From NCBI RefSeq assembly GCF_031119335.1, contig NZ_JAVHXT010000001.1, positions 284,548-348,547 on the forward strand: a stretch of DNA of 64,000 nt. Reading direction: 5' to 3'. Each line of letters begins with the position of its first letter. Positions within the stretch are counted from its first letter, which is position 1. The translations under genes and the position numbers were made by a program. This document shows positions 16,250-25,056 of this stretch, one piece after another. Source of the DNA: Pedobacter sp. (GTDB lineage: Bacteria > Bacteroidota > Bacteroidia > Sphingobacteriales > Sphingobacteriaceae). A model generated the notes under the pieces. The model did no database searches. It was not told where the DNA came from and saw only the letters and a program-made list of their open reading frames with translations.

Positions 16250-18138
16250 TTTATTTTCACTACCAAAAACTCAGTTCTTCTATTTTTTTGCTTTCCTTCG
16301 TCGGTTGCATTGTCAAAAGCAGGTTGAGTTTCTCCATAACCTTTATAGTTGAGCTGTTTTTTATCGATACCGTTGCTAACCAAATAATCGTAAACTGCTT
16401 TTGCTCTATTTTCAGATAGTTTTTGGTTTGCTTTTACCTCGCCAACATTGTCTGTATGACCTTGAATTTCAATCACCATATTGGGATTGCTCTTCAAAAG
16501 ATCTGAAAGGATGTTGAGTTCTACTAAAGATGTGGGAAGCAAATCAAATTTATTGGTGTCGAAAAATATGTTGTTAAGTAAAACCTTACTGCCCACTTTA
16601 ATTTTATCTAGTAGAATTTCTAGCTCAAACGGTTTATTCGCATCAGTAGGTTTAATATCAAAATGTTTAGAATAAAGTAAGTATCCATCAGCAAATGCAC
16701 TAAAAGAATAGCTTTCGTTTGCCGGCATCACTGCCATAAAATCTCCAGTTACTTTATCTGTTATCTCGTTGTAAGCTGCTGCGTTGTTTTTTAAATTGAT
16801 TACTAGCACAGAAGCTTCCAAGGTTTCCTTAGTTTCACTATCTCTTACAATTCCTTTTACATAGGTTACCAGTTCAGGTTTAAGTTTTTCAGGAAGTTTG
16901 AAGCGATAGATGTCTACGTCACCAAAACCACCATCCAAATCAGACGAAAACAGACCTTCCTTGCCATCCGCACTCACAATAAAGCCAAATTCATCATTAA
17001 AAGTATTGATGGGGTAGCCTAAGTTCGTAGCTTTTGAAAAAGTTCCATCACTTTGTAACTTACTGTAGAAAATGTCCTTTTGTCCCAACCCTGGCCAACC
17101 ATCAGAAGAAAAGTACAATGTTTTCCCGTCTGGGTGGATAAATGGGGTAGCTTCGTCATAAGGTGTGTTCACATTAGGTCCTAAATTGGTTGGAGTGGTC
17201 CAGTAACCTTCATCGTCCATTGTCGATTTCCAAATGTCATAACCGCCAAAGCCTCCAGGTCGGTTGCTCAAAAAGTAAAGAGTACTTCCATCGGCACTAA
17301 TAGAAGGTTGTGATTCCCATTCACCTGTATTAATAGTTTGCCCTAAATTGATTGGTTTGCTCCAGTCGTTTCCCTCTCTTCTACAAACATAAATATCACA
17401 TCTTCCCAAGCCATCAGGTCGGTTACAGCCGGTAAAGAATAAATATCTGCCATCGGGCGATATCGATTGTGCGCCTTCATTAAAGTTCACCGTATTGATA
17501 TTATCACTCAACGATTTCGCTTGCTGCCATTCTCCATTTTTTTTTACTGAAGTGTAGAAATCTTCATTTCCTTTTACATTTCTGGTGAAAATAATGGTCT
17601 GTCCATCGGCAGTTAAAGCAGGGAAGTAATCGCGGTATTCGCTGTTCACATAAAACCCCATGTTAAAGGGTTCATACGGAACCGGTTTTTTTATGGCGTC
17701 TATGGAAAAATTACAATCTAAAATGTACTTCTTTGCCTTATCGGTAAATTTTGGATCTACGTTAGTAGCTTTACTTAAAAAGTTCTCAAAGTTCTGTTTA
17801 GCTTGTACGTAATCGCCAGTTTGAAGTTCTGTCTCTGCTAGAATAAAATAAGTGTTAGGGTTTTCTATTGGAGCAGAATTTACGGCCAACCTATAGTTTT
17901 CTTTAGCTTTTTGTGTGTTTCTTAGCCTTTTGTAAATATCGCCCAGTTGTAAGTAAGCATTTTGAAATTTAGGATCGGCTTTTATGGCCTCAGTAAGATG
18001 CTTAATTGCTTCATCAAAAACGTTCTGTCTTACATACTGCTGGGCATCTTCAAAACTATTTTGCGCTTTTTTAATTGTAGATTGACTATAGACAAGATTG
18101 CTGAAGCAAAATAATAATAGAAAGAGGTAACTGCGCAT
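16246..18138 (-). CDS. TPR-PD40-OmpA family outer-membrane-associated protein
   Basis: A 630-residue exported protein. A signal peptide (MRSYLFLLLFCFSNLVYSQ) precedes TPR repeats (about 25-130). Five or more PD40/WD40-like beta-propeller blades follow, recognisable by SxDGxxxxF (SISPDGRYLFFTG, SISADGSTLYFLSN, FIHPDGKTLYFSS). A carboxypeptidase-regulatory-like domain (about 425-500) comes next. The C-terminal OmpA domain has the peptidoglycan-binding signature GHTDNVG...NQKLSENRAKAV. It probably tethers the outer membrane to peptidoglycan. The same architecture occurs in proteins associated with gliding and type IX secretion, but no such genes adjoin it here. Confidence 0.92.
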   Translation of the reverse strand: MRSYLFLLLFCFSNLVYSQSTIKKAQNSFEDAQQYVRQNVFDEAIKHLTEAIKADPKFQNAYLQLGDIYKRLRNTQKAKENYRLAVNSAPIENPNTYFILAETELQTGDYVQAKQNFENFLSKATNVDPKFTDKAKKYILDCNFSIDAIKKPVPYEPFNMGFYVNSEYRDYFPALTADGQTIIFTRNVKGNEDFYTSVKKNGEWQQAKSLSDNINTVNFNEGAQSISPDGRYLFFTGCNRPDGLGRCDIYVCRREGNDWSKPINLGQTINTGEWESQPSISADGSTLYFLSNRPGGFGGYDIWKSTMDDEGYWTTPTNLGPNVNTPYDEATPFIHPDGKTLYFSSDGWPGLGQKDIFYSKLQSDGTFSKATNLGYPINTFNDEFGFIVSADGKEGLFSSDLDGGFGDVDIYRFKLPEKLKPELVTYVKGIVRDSETKETLEASVLVINLKNNAAAYNEITDKVTGDFMAVMPANESYSFSAFADGYLLYSKHFDIKPTDANKPFELEILLDKIKVGSKVLLNNIFFDTNKFDLLPTSLVELNILSDLLKSNPNMVIEIQGHTDNVGEVKANQKLSENRAKAVYDYLVSNGIDKKQLNYKGYGETQPAFDNATDEGKQKNRRTEFLVVKIN

Positions 18139-18182
18139 ATAAAAAGTTGATAGTTTATATTGATGATAAATTATGGGGCACT

Positions 18183-18230
18183 ACAAGTTAACAACAATAA
18201 AACAATTTATCAATCTAACAATTAAACTAA
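18183..18230. repeat. Degenerate word array (AACAAT words)
   Basis: A short A/T-rich run of near-repeats, GTTAACAACAATAAAACAATTT followed by CAATCTAACAATTAAAC, lies between queE and the OmpA-family gene. Confidence 0.4.
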
Positions 18231-18850
18231 GGAATGTTTAAGTATTTGTGCGTTTGCAAGGAAATTTCCCATTTTGGATTGGCCATTACGTAGTCGATAA
18301 TTAAAGGCGTAATTGTTTGTGCCTTCGACCATTCTGGCTGTAGATATAATTTGCAGTTAGGTCCCACCATCTCTGCGTATTTTTCTGCCCATTCAAAGTC
18401 ACTTTTGTTAAAGACAATAACTTTCAATTCGTTTGCGAAAGGAGCAATGTCGGGGCGTGGAGCTTTAAATTTCTTTGGAGAAAGGCAAATCCAATCCCAA
18501 GAACCCGAAAGGGGATAAGCGCCAGAAGTTTCAATGAAAGTTAGGATATCTTTATTTTGAAGTTCTTTGGTGAGGTAATCGAGGTTGTAAATTAAGGGCT
18601 CGCCGCCAGTAACTACTACCGCTTTTCCGGGAAATGTTGTTGCTTTTGCTACAATATCATCACTTAGCGTTAACGGATGAAGCTCTGCATCCCAACTTTC
18701 TTTAACATCACACCAATGGCAGCCCACATCACAACCTCCTAAACGAATGAAATAAGCAGCTTTACCTGTGTTATAGCCTTCGCCTTGAATGGTATAAAAT
18801 TCTTCCATTAAAGGAAGTAAAGTGCCGTCTTCTGGAATTTGATGTGCCAT
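18227..18850 (-). CDS. queE: 7-carboxy-7-deazaguanine synthase QueE
   Basis: A 207-residue radical-SAM enzyme converting 6-carboxytetrahydropterin to 7-carboxy-7-deazaguanine in queuosine synthesis. The iron-sulfur cysteines are C40, C44 and C47 in a CxxxCxxC arrangement (GGCDVGCHWCDVKESWD). The shorter two-residue spacing between the last pair is normal for the radical-SAM motif. VVTGGEPL binds SAM. A TAACTTTG box lies 14 bases before the ATG. A queuosine precursor transporter lies 11 kb away, supporting an active pathway. Confidence 0.93.
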   Translation of the reverse strand: MAHQIPEDGTLLPLMEEFYTIQGEGYNTGKAAYFIRLGGCDVGCHWCDVKESWDAELHPLTLSDDIVAKATTFPGKAVVVTGGEPLIYNLDYLTKELQNKDILTFIETSGAYPLSGSWDWICLSPKKFKAPRPDIAPFANELKVIVFNKSDFEWAEKYAEMVGPNCKLYLQPEWSKAQTITPLIIDYVMANPKWEISLQTHKYLNIP

Positions 18851-18864
18851 AAATTTTGAGGTCG

Positions 18865-18872
18865 CAAAGTTA
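18865..18872 (-). promoter_or_regulatory. -7 box TAACTTTG for queE
   Basis: TAACTTTG on the minus strand ends 14 bases before the queE ATG. Confidence 0.45.
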
Positions 18873-18931
18873 ATTAATTATGGCAGAATATGGTAATCTG
18901 TGTATCTTGCCTAGATTAATATGACAGCAAT

Positions 18932-19261
18932 ATGAAGTGGATAAAATTAGATGTAGAATTGCCTGAAGATGATTTCGTTAAGATGATTAAGGTAGATGGG
19001 AAGAAATTATGTCTGGTTAGGCATCAAAATAAACTTCATGCACTGCAAAATAGCTGTCCACATGCTGGTGGTATTTTAAGTGGCGGCTGGTGTAAAAATG
19101 GACATATTATTTGCCCGCTTCATCGTTACGAATACAATTTGGAAACAGGTAAAGGTTTGGCAGGTCAAAACGATTATGTAGATGTTTATCCAATAGAGGA
19201 GAGAGAAGACGGTGTGTATGTTGGCTTACCAGAGGGATTTTGGAAACGATTGTTTAGTTGA
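18932..19261 (+). CDS. Rieske [2Fe-2S] ferredoxin-like protein
   Basis: A 109-residue single-domain Rieske protein with no signal peptide, so a soluble electron carrier. The cluster ligands are C42/H44 (SCPHAG) and C61/H64 (CPLHRY), with the usual WCKNGHIICPLHRYEYNLETG loop. Free-standing Rieske ferredoxins feed dioxygenases or nitrite reductase-type enzymes. None is adjacent, so the partner is unknown. It diverges from queE across 81 bp. Confidence 0.9.
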   Translation: MKWIKLDVELPEDDFVKMIKVDGKKLCLVRHQNKLHALQNSCPHAGGILSGGWCKNGHIICPLHRYEYNLETGKGLAGQNDYVDVYPIEEREDGVYVGLPEGFWKRLFS

Positions 19262-19600
19262 CTTGAGTTTGGGTAACCTATTTCTGAAATAAGCCCAAAT
19301 ATCTAAAAATATATTTTTAAGCTCACCGCCGCTGGGCTCTTACTTTTTTCAGGTTTGTTTTATTAGCTGTCGGTCTTCAAGCTTTCGCTAACGCTCAGGT
19401 TTGACCGCAAAAAGTAACAAAACCGGAGTTTACGGAGCTCATCAGCTTTGCTGATAAACTCTCGGTTGCTTATTTTTCTTTTAAAGATTGTGCTTTGGCT
19501 GATTCGTGCAATCCGAAAAATAAGAGACTGAAGATTAGCTGAACGAAGATTTGAAGCACTATCGCTAGCAAATAACTCAATCTTTCGCCATTAAATCATA
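19262..19600. other. Non-coding gap after the Rieske gene
   Basis: 339 bp without a supported ORF. It contains small self-complementary pieces, such as TCAGCTTTGCTGA around 19442-19454 and AAGCTTTCGCTAACGCTC-like sequence. CTTACTTTTTT and AAAAAGTAACAAAA segments face each other across about 80 bp. It looks like a decayed dispersed repeat; nothing definite can be named. Confidence 0.35.
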
Positions 19601-20020
19601 TTAGTTAAGCAGATGCTTATCAAAGAAGTTTTTGCAAGAAAGCACTTCAATTTCTGAAAAGTAAAAGTCTTCAATATCTTCTGTCACGATGCAATTGCAC
19701 CGCACTGATTTTGCAGCATAGTATTCTAATCCATCCTCGAAATCATTAATTTTCTTGTTAGAAAGGGTAGAAGTAACGCCATCGCTTACATTATCTGCAA
19801 TTTTTATGTGCTGGCATAAAATGGAAATTTTTTCTTTGGCGGTAGTTTTATTCTTCTTTTCTGCAAAATAAAAGGCAATAGCTAGGCACATAGGAGAGGT
19901 GTAAACTTCAAATTTTGGATGGCTAGCCAAGCTTAGTATCCTCGATGAATAATTGAACAAAGGAAACTCCTTATTCAAAACAGAAACCAATACATTGGCA
20001 TCTAAGAAAATCCTCGTCAT
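19601..20020 (-). CDS. PIN-domain toxin (VapC-like ribonuclease)
   Basis: A 139-residue PIN-domain protein, the likely toxin of a type II toxin-antitoxin pair. PIN toxins cleave RNA with Mg2+ held by acidic residues. Candidates here are D7 (FLDANVL), D96 (NDFEDGLEYYAA) and D115 with E114 (VTEDIEDF). It overlaps the upstream antitoxin by one base (TAATG), which implies translational coupling and balanced expression. Its RNA target cannot be deduced. Confidence 0.85.
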   Translation of the reverse strand: MTRIFLDANVLVSVLNKEFPLFNYSSRILSLASHPKFEVYTSPMCLAIAFYFAEKKNKTTAKEKISILCQHIKIADNVSDGVTSTLSNKKINDFEDGLEYYAAKSVRCNCIVTEDIEDFYFSEIEVLSCKNFFDKHLLN

Positions 20021-20286
20021 TATTTAGATTTTTTAGAGCCAAAGAACTCGTTTTTTAAATCTTTTCTTGATGTTTTTGGTGTGCGCTTGTATTCTACTTC
20101 GCCTTCGGCAACCATACTTACCCAATCACTTATCGGAAAATCTTCTAGTGATTTATATTGCTTGGAGGTAACTTGCGTAAGTAAATACTCAATTAAACGA
20201 GATAAACTAATGTTATTTGCAGCAGCATATTTCTTTGCCTTTTCTACAACATCCTGATTAAAACTTAAAGTTAGTTTGGTGTCCAT
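20020..20286 (-). CDS. Antitoxin, DUF6364-like ribbon-helix-helix protein
   Basis: An 88-residue protein with an N-terminal MDTKLTLSFNQDVVEKAKKYAAANNISLSRLIEYLL segment, the pattern of a ribbon-helix-helix DNA-binding antitoxin. A charged tail (RTPKTSRKDLKNEFFGSKKSK) may bind the toxin. It is the first gene of the pair. Unusually for this genome, a perfect GGAGGT Shine-Dalgarno (20291-20296) stands four bases before the ATG. A TATCTTTG box and direct repeats upstream suggest autoregulation. Confidence 0.85.
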   Translation of the reverse strand: MDTKLTLSFNQDVVEKAKKYAAANNISLSRLIEYLLTQVTSKQYKSLEDFPISDWVSMVAEGEVEYKRTPKTSRKDLKNEFFGSKKSK

Positions 20287-20290
20287 ATTT

Positions 20291-20356
20291 ACCTCCGTTT
20301 CTAATTATAAAACAAAGATAAATTTAATACGTGTAAATAAAAATAGTTATACGTGT
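20291..20356 (-). promoter_or_regulatory. Promoter, operator and Shine-Dalgarno of the toxin-antitoxin operon
   Basis: On the minus strand, the order toward the gene is two ACACGTAT direct repeats (plus-strand ATACGTGT at 20349-20356 and 20327-20334, exactly 22 bp apart), then the -7 box TATCTTTG (20313-20320), then GGAGGT (20291-20296). The repeats overlap the -33 region and sit on the same DNA face, as expected for an autorepressing antitoxin. Confidence 0.55.
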
Positions 20357-20390
20357 TTTATTCCTGGAACGAATAAGGAATTTTTGTAAA

Positions 20391-20466
20391 TAACCACCTA
20401 GGAAGCCTTAGTTTACCTAAGGATGCAATTGGAAACTAAAATGTACTAAGGTGTCTTAGGTGGTTA
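20391..20466. repeat. CCACCTAAG-type inverted repeat
   Basis: Arms TAACCACCTAGGAAGCCTTAG (first 20 bases from 20391) and the complement ending TTAGGTGGTTA (20446-20466) match at most positions. A second small palindrome, CCTTAG...CTAAGG, is nested at the left. It is in the same family as the elements at 7217, 30052 and 53853. Confidence 0.65.
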
Positions 20467-20520
20467 AAAATCATCGAAAATCTCTGTATTTGGAGCAAAA
20501 TATCTAAACGAACATATTCA

Positions 20521-20608
20521 AAGATTTCTCTCCCGTACATACGGGATTGCACTCCAGTCGAAATGACGACCGTGCAAAAAAAAACTCCCCTTTAGGGGCT
20601 GGAGGCTT
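20521..20608. repeat. Half CGTCATTTCGA element plus CCCCTTTAGGGG element
   Basis: Two dispersed repeats stand side by side before the folD stop. CCCGTACATACGGG with GTCGAAATGACGAC (20531-20570) is a partial element of the CGTCATTTCGA family. CCCCTTTAGGGG is at 20587-20598, with its flank reaching the folD stop codon. Confidence 0.7.
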
Positions 20609-21485
20609 AATAAATCTCTTTTCTAGCCGACGCTAAAGTATTCTTCAACAAACCCACAATAGTCATTAAACCTACGCCACCCGGAACAGGAGTGATATAA
20701 GAAGATTTCGGAGCTACATTGTCGAAATCTACATCGCCATAAAGCTTAAAACCAGATTTAGTTTCAGTAGAAGTTTCTCTGTTGATACCCACATCAATTA
20801 CAATAGCGCCAGTTTTAACCATATCGGCAGTAATGAAGTTCTTCTTGCCGATAGCTGCAATGATGATATCACCTTGCAAAACTTGTTCCTTTAAATCTTT
20901 AGTTCTACTGTGGGTTAAAGTTACAGTACAGTTCCCCGGATTAGCATTGCGAGCCATCAAAACGCTCATCGGACCACCTACGATATTACTTCTACCAACT
21001 ACCACGCAATGCATTCCAGTAGTATCAATATTGTAAGCTTGTAACATTAGCAAAATACCGTAAGGAGTAGCTGGAATGTAACAAGGCAAATTACGCATCA
21101 TTCTGCCCAAGTTAATAGGGTGGAAGCCATCAACATCTTTCTTCGGGTCAATTGCTTCAGTTACTTTCTCTGGGTCGATGTGTTTAGGTAAAGGCAATTG
21201 CACAATTAGACCATCCACATCTGCATCAGCGTTAATTTCTCTAACCTTTTCTAAAAGCTCGGCTTCGGTTACAGAGTTATCATAACGATATAAAGAAGAT
21301 TTAAAGCCAACTTTCTCGCAGTTCTTCATCTTGCTAGCCACGTAGGTTTCGCTGCCACCATCATTACCAACTAAAATGGCAACCAAATGAGGTTTTCTAC
21401 CTGTTTCTGCTAAAAATTGAGCTGCTTCTTCCGCTATTTGTACTTTAACTTGTTCTGATACGTATTTTCCGTCTAGTAATTGCAT
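20607..21485 (-). CDS. folD: Methylenetetrahydrofolate dehydrogenase/cyclohydrolase FolD
   Basis: A 292-residue bifunctional enzyme interconverting 5,10-methylene-THF and 10-formyl-THF. The active-site YVASKMK (Y48, K52), [26 protein letters not shown], the NADP-binding [15 protein letters not shown], and [11 protein letters not shown] near the end are all present. It follows lepA on the same strand after 86 bp of word repeats. Confidence 0.96.
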   Translation of the reverse strand: MQLLDGKYVSEQVKVQIAEEAAQFLAETGRKPHLVAILVGNDGGSETYVASKMKNCEKVGFKSSLYRYDNSVTEAELLEKVREINADADVDGLIVQLPLPKHIDPEKVTEAIDPKKDVDGFHPINLGRMMRNLPCYIPATPYGILLMLQAYNIDTTGMHCVVVGRSNIVGGPMSVLMARNANPGNCTVTLTHSRTKDLKEQVLQGDIIIAAIGKKNFITADMVKTGAIVIDVGINRETSTETKSGFKLYGDVDFDNVAPKSSYITPVPGGVGLMTIVGLLKNTLASARKEIY

Positions 21486-21568
21486 TTAGTATTGAGTATA
21501 GCGTATTGGGTATTGAGACATAACGGCTTATTGCAAATCGCAATACGCTTATCGCAATACGCAATACT
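21486..21568. repeat. Inverted word array (GCGTATTG / CAATACGC) between lepA and folD
   Basis: The left half contains GCGTATTGGGTATTGAG. The right half contains the complement, TCGCAATACGC twice then AATACTA. RNA from this gap could fold into a long stem made from many weakly repeated words. Confidence 0.6.
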
Positions 21569-21571
21569 AGG

Positions 21572-23359
21572 TTAATCTAATTTTAAAACAGCCATAAACG
21601 CCGTCTGTGGAATTTCTACGTTACCCACCTGACGCATACGTTTTTTACCTTTTTTCTGTTTCTCTAATAATTTACGTTTACGAGAAATATCACCGCCGTA
21701 ACACTTGGCAGTTACATCTTTACGTAAAGCACTTAAAGTTTCTCTAGCGATAACTTTAGCACCAATAGAAGCCTGTATTTTAATTTCAAATTGTTGACGA
21801 GGGATTAGCTCTCTCAACTTTTCGCAAATCTTTTTGCCAAAATCGTAAGCGTTACTACGGTGGATTAATGATGATAAAGCATCAACAGGCTCTTCGTTTA
21901 AAAGCATATCTAAACGTACCAAATCAGATTTTCTGTAACCAGTTTGGTGGTAATCGAAAGAAGCATATCCTTTAGAAATGGTCTTCAATTTATCGTAGAA
22001 ATCAAATACAATTTCGCCCATTGGCATTTCGAAAATCAGCTCAACTCTGTCAGAGGTTAAATAAGATTGGTTAACGATGATACCTCTCTTTTGAATACAA
22101 AGCGACATTACCGGACCAACAAATTCTGCCTTGGTAATGATATTCGCTTTAATAAACGGCTCTTCAACTCTGTCTAACTTACTTGGGTCTGGTAAATCTG
22201 ATGGGTTGTTTACAATGATTTCATCACTTTTAGTGGTATAAGCTTTGTAAGATACGTTGGGAACCGTAGTAATTACCGTCATATCGAACTCACGCTCTAA
22301 ACGCTCTTGGATAATCTCCATGTGCAGCATCCCTAAGAAACCGCAACGGAAACCAAAACCTAAAGCTGCAGAACTTTCTGGCTCAAAAACAATCGAAGCA
22401 TCGTTCAATTGCAGTTTGTGCATTGCCTCTCTTAGTTCTTCATATTCGTCAGTATCCACTGGATAAATACCCGCAAATACCATCGGTTTTACCTCTTCAA
22501 AACCTTGAATTGCCTCTAAAGCAGGCCTAGCAACAGTGGTAATCGTATCACCAACTTTTACCTCACGAGCTTCTTTAATACCTGAAATGATATAGCCTAC
22601 ATCACCAGTTTTAACCGAAGTTCGTGGCGACATATCCAATTTCAAAATACCAACCTCATCAGCTAAATATTCTTTACCAGTGTTGATGAACTTAACTTTA
22701 TCGCCTTTTTTAATTTCGCCGTGTACAACTTTAAAATAGGCGATAATTCCTCTAAAAGAGTTAAAAACGCTATCAAAAATCAGAGCTTGTAAAGGCGCTT
22801 CAGGCTCGCCAACTGGTGCAGGTACTCTATCTACAATAGCTTGCAAAATATCAGGAATACCCATGCCTGTTTTACCAGACGCAGGGATAATATCTTCACG
22901 TTTGCAGCCAATTAAATCAATGATTTGGTCTTTCACTTCCTCTGGCATTGCACCAGGTAAATCCATTTTATTTAAGATTGGAATAATCTCTAAATCGTGC
23001 TCTAAAGCCAAATAAAGGTTAGAAATGGTTTGTGCCTGTATACCTTGCGAAGCATCTACAATTAGCAAAGCACCCTCGCAGGCAGCAATAGAACGCGAAA
23101 CTTCGTAAGAAAAATCTACGTGTCCCGGCGTATCAATTAGGTTAAATACAAACTCTTCATTACCAACTTTATAGTTCATTTGTATCGCATGACTTTTAAT
23201 AGTAATGCCACGCTCACGCTCCAAATCCATGTTGTCCAACAATTGCGCCTGTGCTTCACGCTGCGAAATAGTGTTGGTATATTCTAATAAACGGTCAGCC
23301 AAAGTGCTTTTACCGTGGTCAATATGTGCAATTATGCAGAAATTACGTATATTCTTCAT
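21572..23359 (-). CDS. lepA: Elongation factor 4 (LepA)
   Basis: A 595-residue ribosomal GTPase that acts on stalled or mispositioned ribosomes. The G-domain motifs are [14 protein letters not shown] (G1), DTPGHVDF (G3) and NKMDLPGA (G4). They are followed by EF-G-like domains and the LepA-specific C-terminal domain with [20 protein letters not shown] basic sequence ([18 protein letters not shown]). A TATCTTTG box ends only 7 bases before the ATG. It is divergent from the membrane protein gene at 23480. Confidence 0.97.
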   Translation of the reverse strand: MKNIRNFCIIAHIDHGKSTLADRLLEYTNTISQREAQAQLLDNMDLERERGITIKSHAIQMNYKVGNEEFVFNLIDTPGHVDFSYEVSRSIAACEGALLIVDASQGIQAQTISNLYLALEHDLEIIPILNKMDLPGAMPEEVKDQIIDLIGCKREDIIPASGKTGMGIPDILQAIVDRVPAPVGEPEAPLQALIFDSVFNSFRGIIAYFKVVHGEIKKGDKVKFINTGKEYLADEVGILKLDMSPRTSVKTGDVGYIISGIKEAREVKVGDTITTVARPALEAIQGFEEVKPMVFAGIYPVDTDEYEELREAMHKLQLNDASIVFEPESSAALGFGFRCGFLGMLHMEIIQERLEREFDMTVITTVPNVSYKAYTTKSDEIIVNNPSDLPDPSKLDRVEEPFIKANIITKAEFVGPVMSLCIQKRGIIVNQSYLTSDRVELIFEMPMGEIVFDFYDKLKTISKGYASFDYHQTGYRKSDLVRLDMLLNEEPVDALSSLIHRSNAYDFGKKICEKLRELIPRQQFEIKIQASIGAKVIARETLSALRKDVTAKCYGGDISRKRKLLEKQKKGKKRMRQVGNVEIPQTAFMAVLKLD

Positions 23360-23366
23360 CTTTGTG

Positions 23367-23374
23367 CAAAGATA
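23367..23374 (-). promoter_or_regulatory. -7 box TATCTTTG for lepA
   Basis: TATCTTTG on the minus strand is followed by CACAAAG and the lepA ATG. The leader would be a few bases at most. Confidence 0.5.
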
Positions 23375-23441
23375 TGTTTTTTAAGCGAAAAAAATTGCTT
23401 GAAAATAGCCTCCGTATTTCTTTCTGTTTCCCATAAAAATA

Positions 23442-23449
23442 TATCTTTG
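23442..23449 (+). promoter_or_regulatory. -7 box TATCTTTG for the membrane protein gene
   Basis: TATCTTTG ends 30 bases before ATG 23480. It supports the shorter gene model, because longer readings would begin upstream of the promoter. Confidence 0.45.
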
Positions 23450-23479
23450 AGCTTATCTACTTATCGAAATTTCACAGAA

Positions 23480-24250
23480 ATGTTTTTCATATTCTTCATT
23501 ATTTTCTTTGTCAGCAAAGCCAATAGCTACGTCGAAAAAGATACTTCAATCACTACGCTTTCCGAAGTAAGAAATGCAAAGGCACTGCCAAATTATCTTC
23601 CATTTGTTTTTCATGTAGTTATTGCCTTACTTGTGGTAACAACCTTGTTTTCGTACAATTTACTCAGCGAAGAAAGGGTAGACATTCTTATCAACGACAT
23701 TTCGTTTCAGTTTTATTCTACACTGTTGTTGGTAATTATTGGTTTAATCAGTCCGTTTACGAAACTGCGACTAGAAACTGCCGAAAAATTACAAAGTTTA
23801 TCTACCACCATCGATAACCCAATTTTAAACTGGTTTGCAGAAGGCAACAACTTGCGTTTGGTAAAGATTATCGCTTGTATTGCTATCGTCTTTTACTTCG
23901 TTTACAACAAGTTTATCACACTCCCCAATCTAAACGACAGCCTGTCTTCTGGTCTTGCTATTTTTCTGATTTTCTTTTACCTTTTTAATAATTTAGTGCA
24001 GCTATTTCGTAATCCAACACAATTTCGCAAAAGCAACATGCTCCGACTTCGTGTGCTGTTTAATTCTATCAAAACAACTTTCTTTGTCTTAATAGGTACC
24101 GTAGTTTTAATATTTATACCTTCAGCAATTATGGGTTTAAAGTTTGTTGATGATTTTAATCCTTTGGTTATCGCATTGCTCGGTTACAACATTATCATGG
24201 CGCACAATGAGTATAAGGTTCTGAAGCTTTTGCATCAATCGAATAATTAG
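23480..24250 (+). CDS. Hypothetical multi-pass membrane protein
   Basis: About 256 residues from ATG 23480 (MFFIFFIIFFVSK). The frame stays open further upstream into lepA, but the promoter box at 23442 argues for this start. It has six to seven hydrophobic segments, for example YLPFVFHVVIALLVVTTLF, YSTLLLVIIGLISPF, IIACIAIVFYFVY, GLAIFLIFFYLF, FFVLIGTVVLIFIPSAI and LVIALLGYNIIMA. I do not recognise the family. It diverges from lepA and is convergent with the cutC gene group. Confidence 0.65.
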   Translation: MFFIFFIIFFVSKANSYVEKDTSITTLSEVRNAKALPNYLPFVFHVVIALLVVTTLFSYNLLSEERVDILINDISFQFYSTLLLVIIGLISPFTKLRLETAEKLQSLSTTIDNPILNWFAEGNNLRLVKIIACIAIVFYFVYNKFITLPNLNDSLSSGLAIFLIFFYLFNNLVQLFRNPTQFRKSNMLRLRVLFNSIKTTFFVLIGTVVLIFIPSAIMGLKFVDDFNPLVIALLGYNIIMAHNEYKVLKLLHQSNN

Positions 24251-24324
24251 AAAAGCAGTTTTGTGGTTCTTCTGGAACGAAAGTCCGGCTTTTCGTTATT
24301 ATCTTTTTGTCTACGGTACAAGAA

Positions 24325-24357
24325 AAACTTCGTAAGTTTTTAAAACTTACGAAGTTT
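24325..24357. terminator. Perfect 16-bp palindrome, likely bidirectional terminator
   Basis: AAACTTCGTAAGTTTT (24325-24340) and AAAACTTACGAAGTTT (24342-24357) are exact inverted copies around one base. The stem lies between convergent genes and is A/T-flanked on both sides. The sequence type also occurs dispersed in other Bacteroidota. Confidence 0.7.
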
Positions 24358-24486
24358 CTACAACGCAATAGCACCAAAAAGTATAACCACTTCAATCCGG
24401 TTTATTGCACAAAAACCTTTGCTACTATTTACGGTTGATTAAACCTCGCTTAAAGAAATGGTTAAAACCAATAAATGTCGTTTTCA

Positions 24487-24572
24487 TCCCCCTGCCTCCT
24501 CGAAGAGGGGGATATGCAAAATGTCTAGGCTGTACGTGTCCCCCTTTGGAGGGGGATTAAAGGGGGAGGAAT
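24487..24572. repeat. CCCCC-TTTGGAGGGGG inverted repeat
   Basis: The left part CCCCCTGCCTCCTCGAAGAGGGGGA faces the right part CCCCCTTTGGAGGGGG followed by ATTAAAGGGGGAGGA, about 30 bp apart. It is related in style to the CCCCTTTAGGGG family. Confidence 0.65.
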
Positions 24573-24645
24573 GAGATGTGTCCAAACGATTGAATTAAAA
24601 CCGTAGGCTAATGAATAATGTCTTTTGCCAACCGTTTCGACGGTT

Positions 24646-25056
24646 TTATTCTACTACTTTCATCCTCGAAAACGGATAACCATTACACCCTTTTCTTGGA
24701 TTTTTTCTATCGGCAGCGGCAGTTTGTTCAGCTTCCTTATCGGTCAGTGCTTTATAAGAAGTTAAACAAAATCCCCAATGCCAAGGTGCCATTCCTTCAA
24801 AAGTCATGAAATCTATACGGGTATATTTGTTTTCGTCAGCTTTGTGACCGCTGCCATTTTTAGCAATTAGGTATTGCTCTTTCTCATTCCACTTAATGAT
24901 ATGGTATTTGATATTCGGATGCTGTATCCAAAGCGTATCGTTGATGGTATACTTGATACCATAATCATCAGCAAAATCGCCTTTGGCAAAGCTAGGCGCA
25001 TTTTTTTGCGACCAAGCGGCAATTGGAAATAATAGAAATATCAAAAGTAATCTCAT
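24646..25056 (-). CDS. Hypothetical secreted protein
   Basis: A 136-residue protein with a clear signal peptide (MRLLLIFLLFPIAAWSQ) and a mature part with two cysteines (C98, C125) and several tryptophans (PWHWGF). It is predicted periplasmic or exported. I recognise no family. Its ATG overlaps the stop of a 57-residue membrane protein (TAATG), which in turn overlaps the cutC stop, so all three are probably translated from one message. Confidence 0.7.
   Translation of the reverse strand: MRLLLIFLLFPIAAWSQKNAPSFAKGDFADDYGIKYTINDTLWIQHPNIKYHIIKWNEKEQYLIAKNGSGHKADENKYTRIDFMTFEGMAPWHWGFCLTSYKALTDKEAEQTAAADRKNPRKGCNGYPFSRMKVVE

Larger units (their letters stand above)
24251..24645. other. Non-coding gap with three repeat elements
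   Basis: 395 bp between convergent genes. It holds a near-perfect palindrome (24325-24357), a CCCCCTTTGGAGGGGG-type inverted repeat (24487-24570), and a 23-bp segment from 24568 that recurs exactly at 46926. No ORF is supported. Confidence 0.6.
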
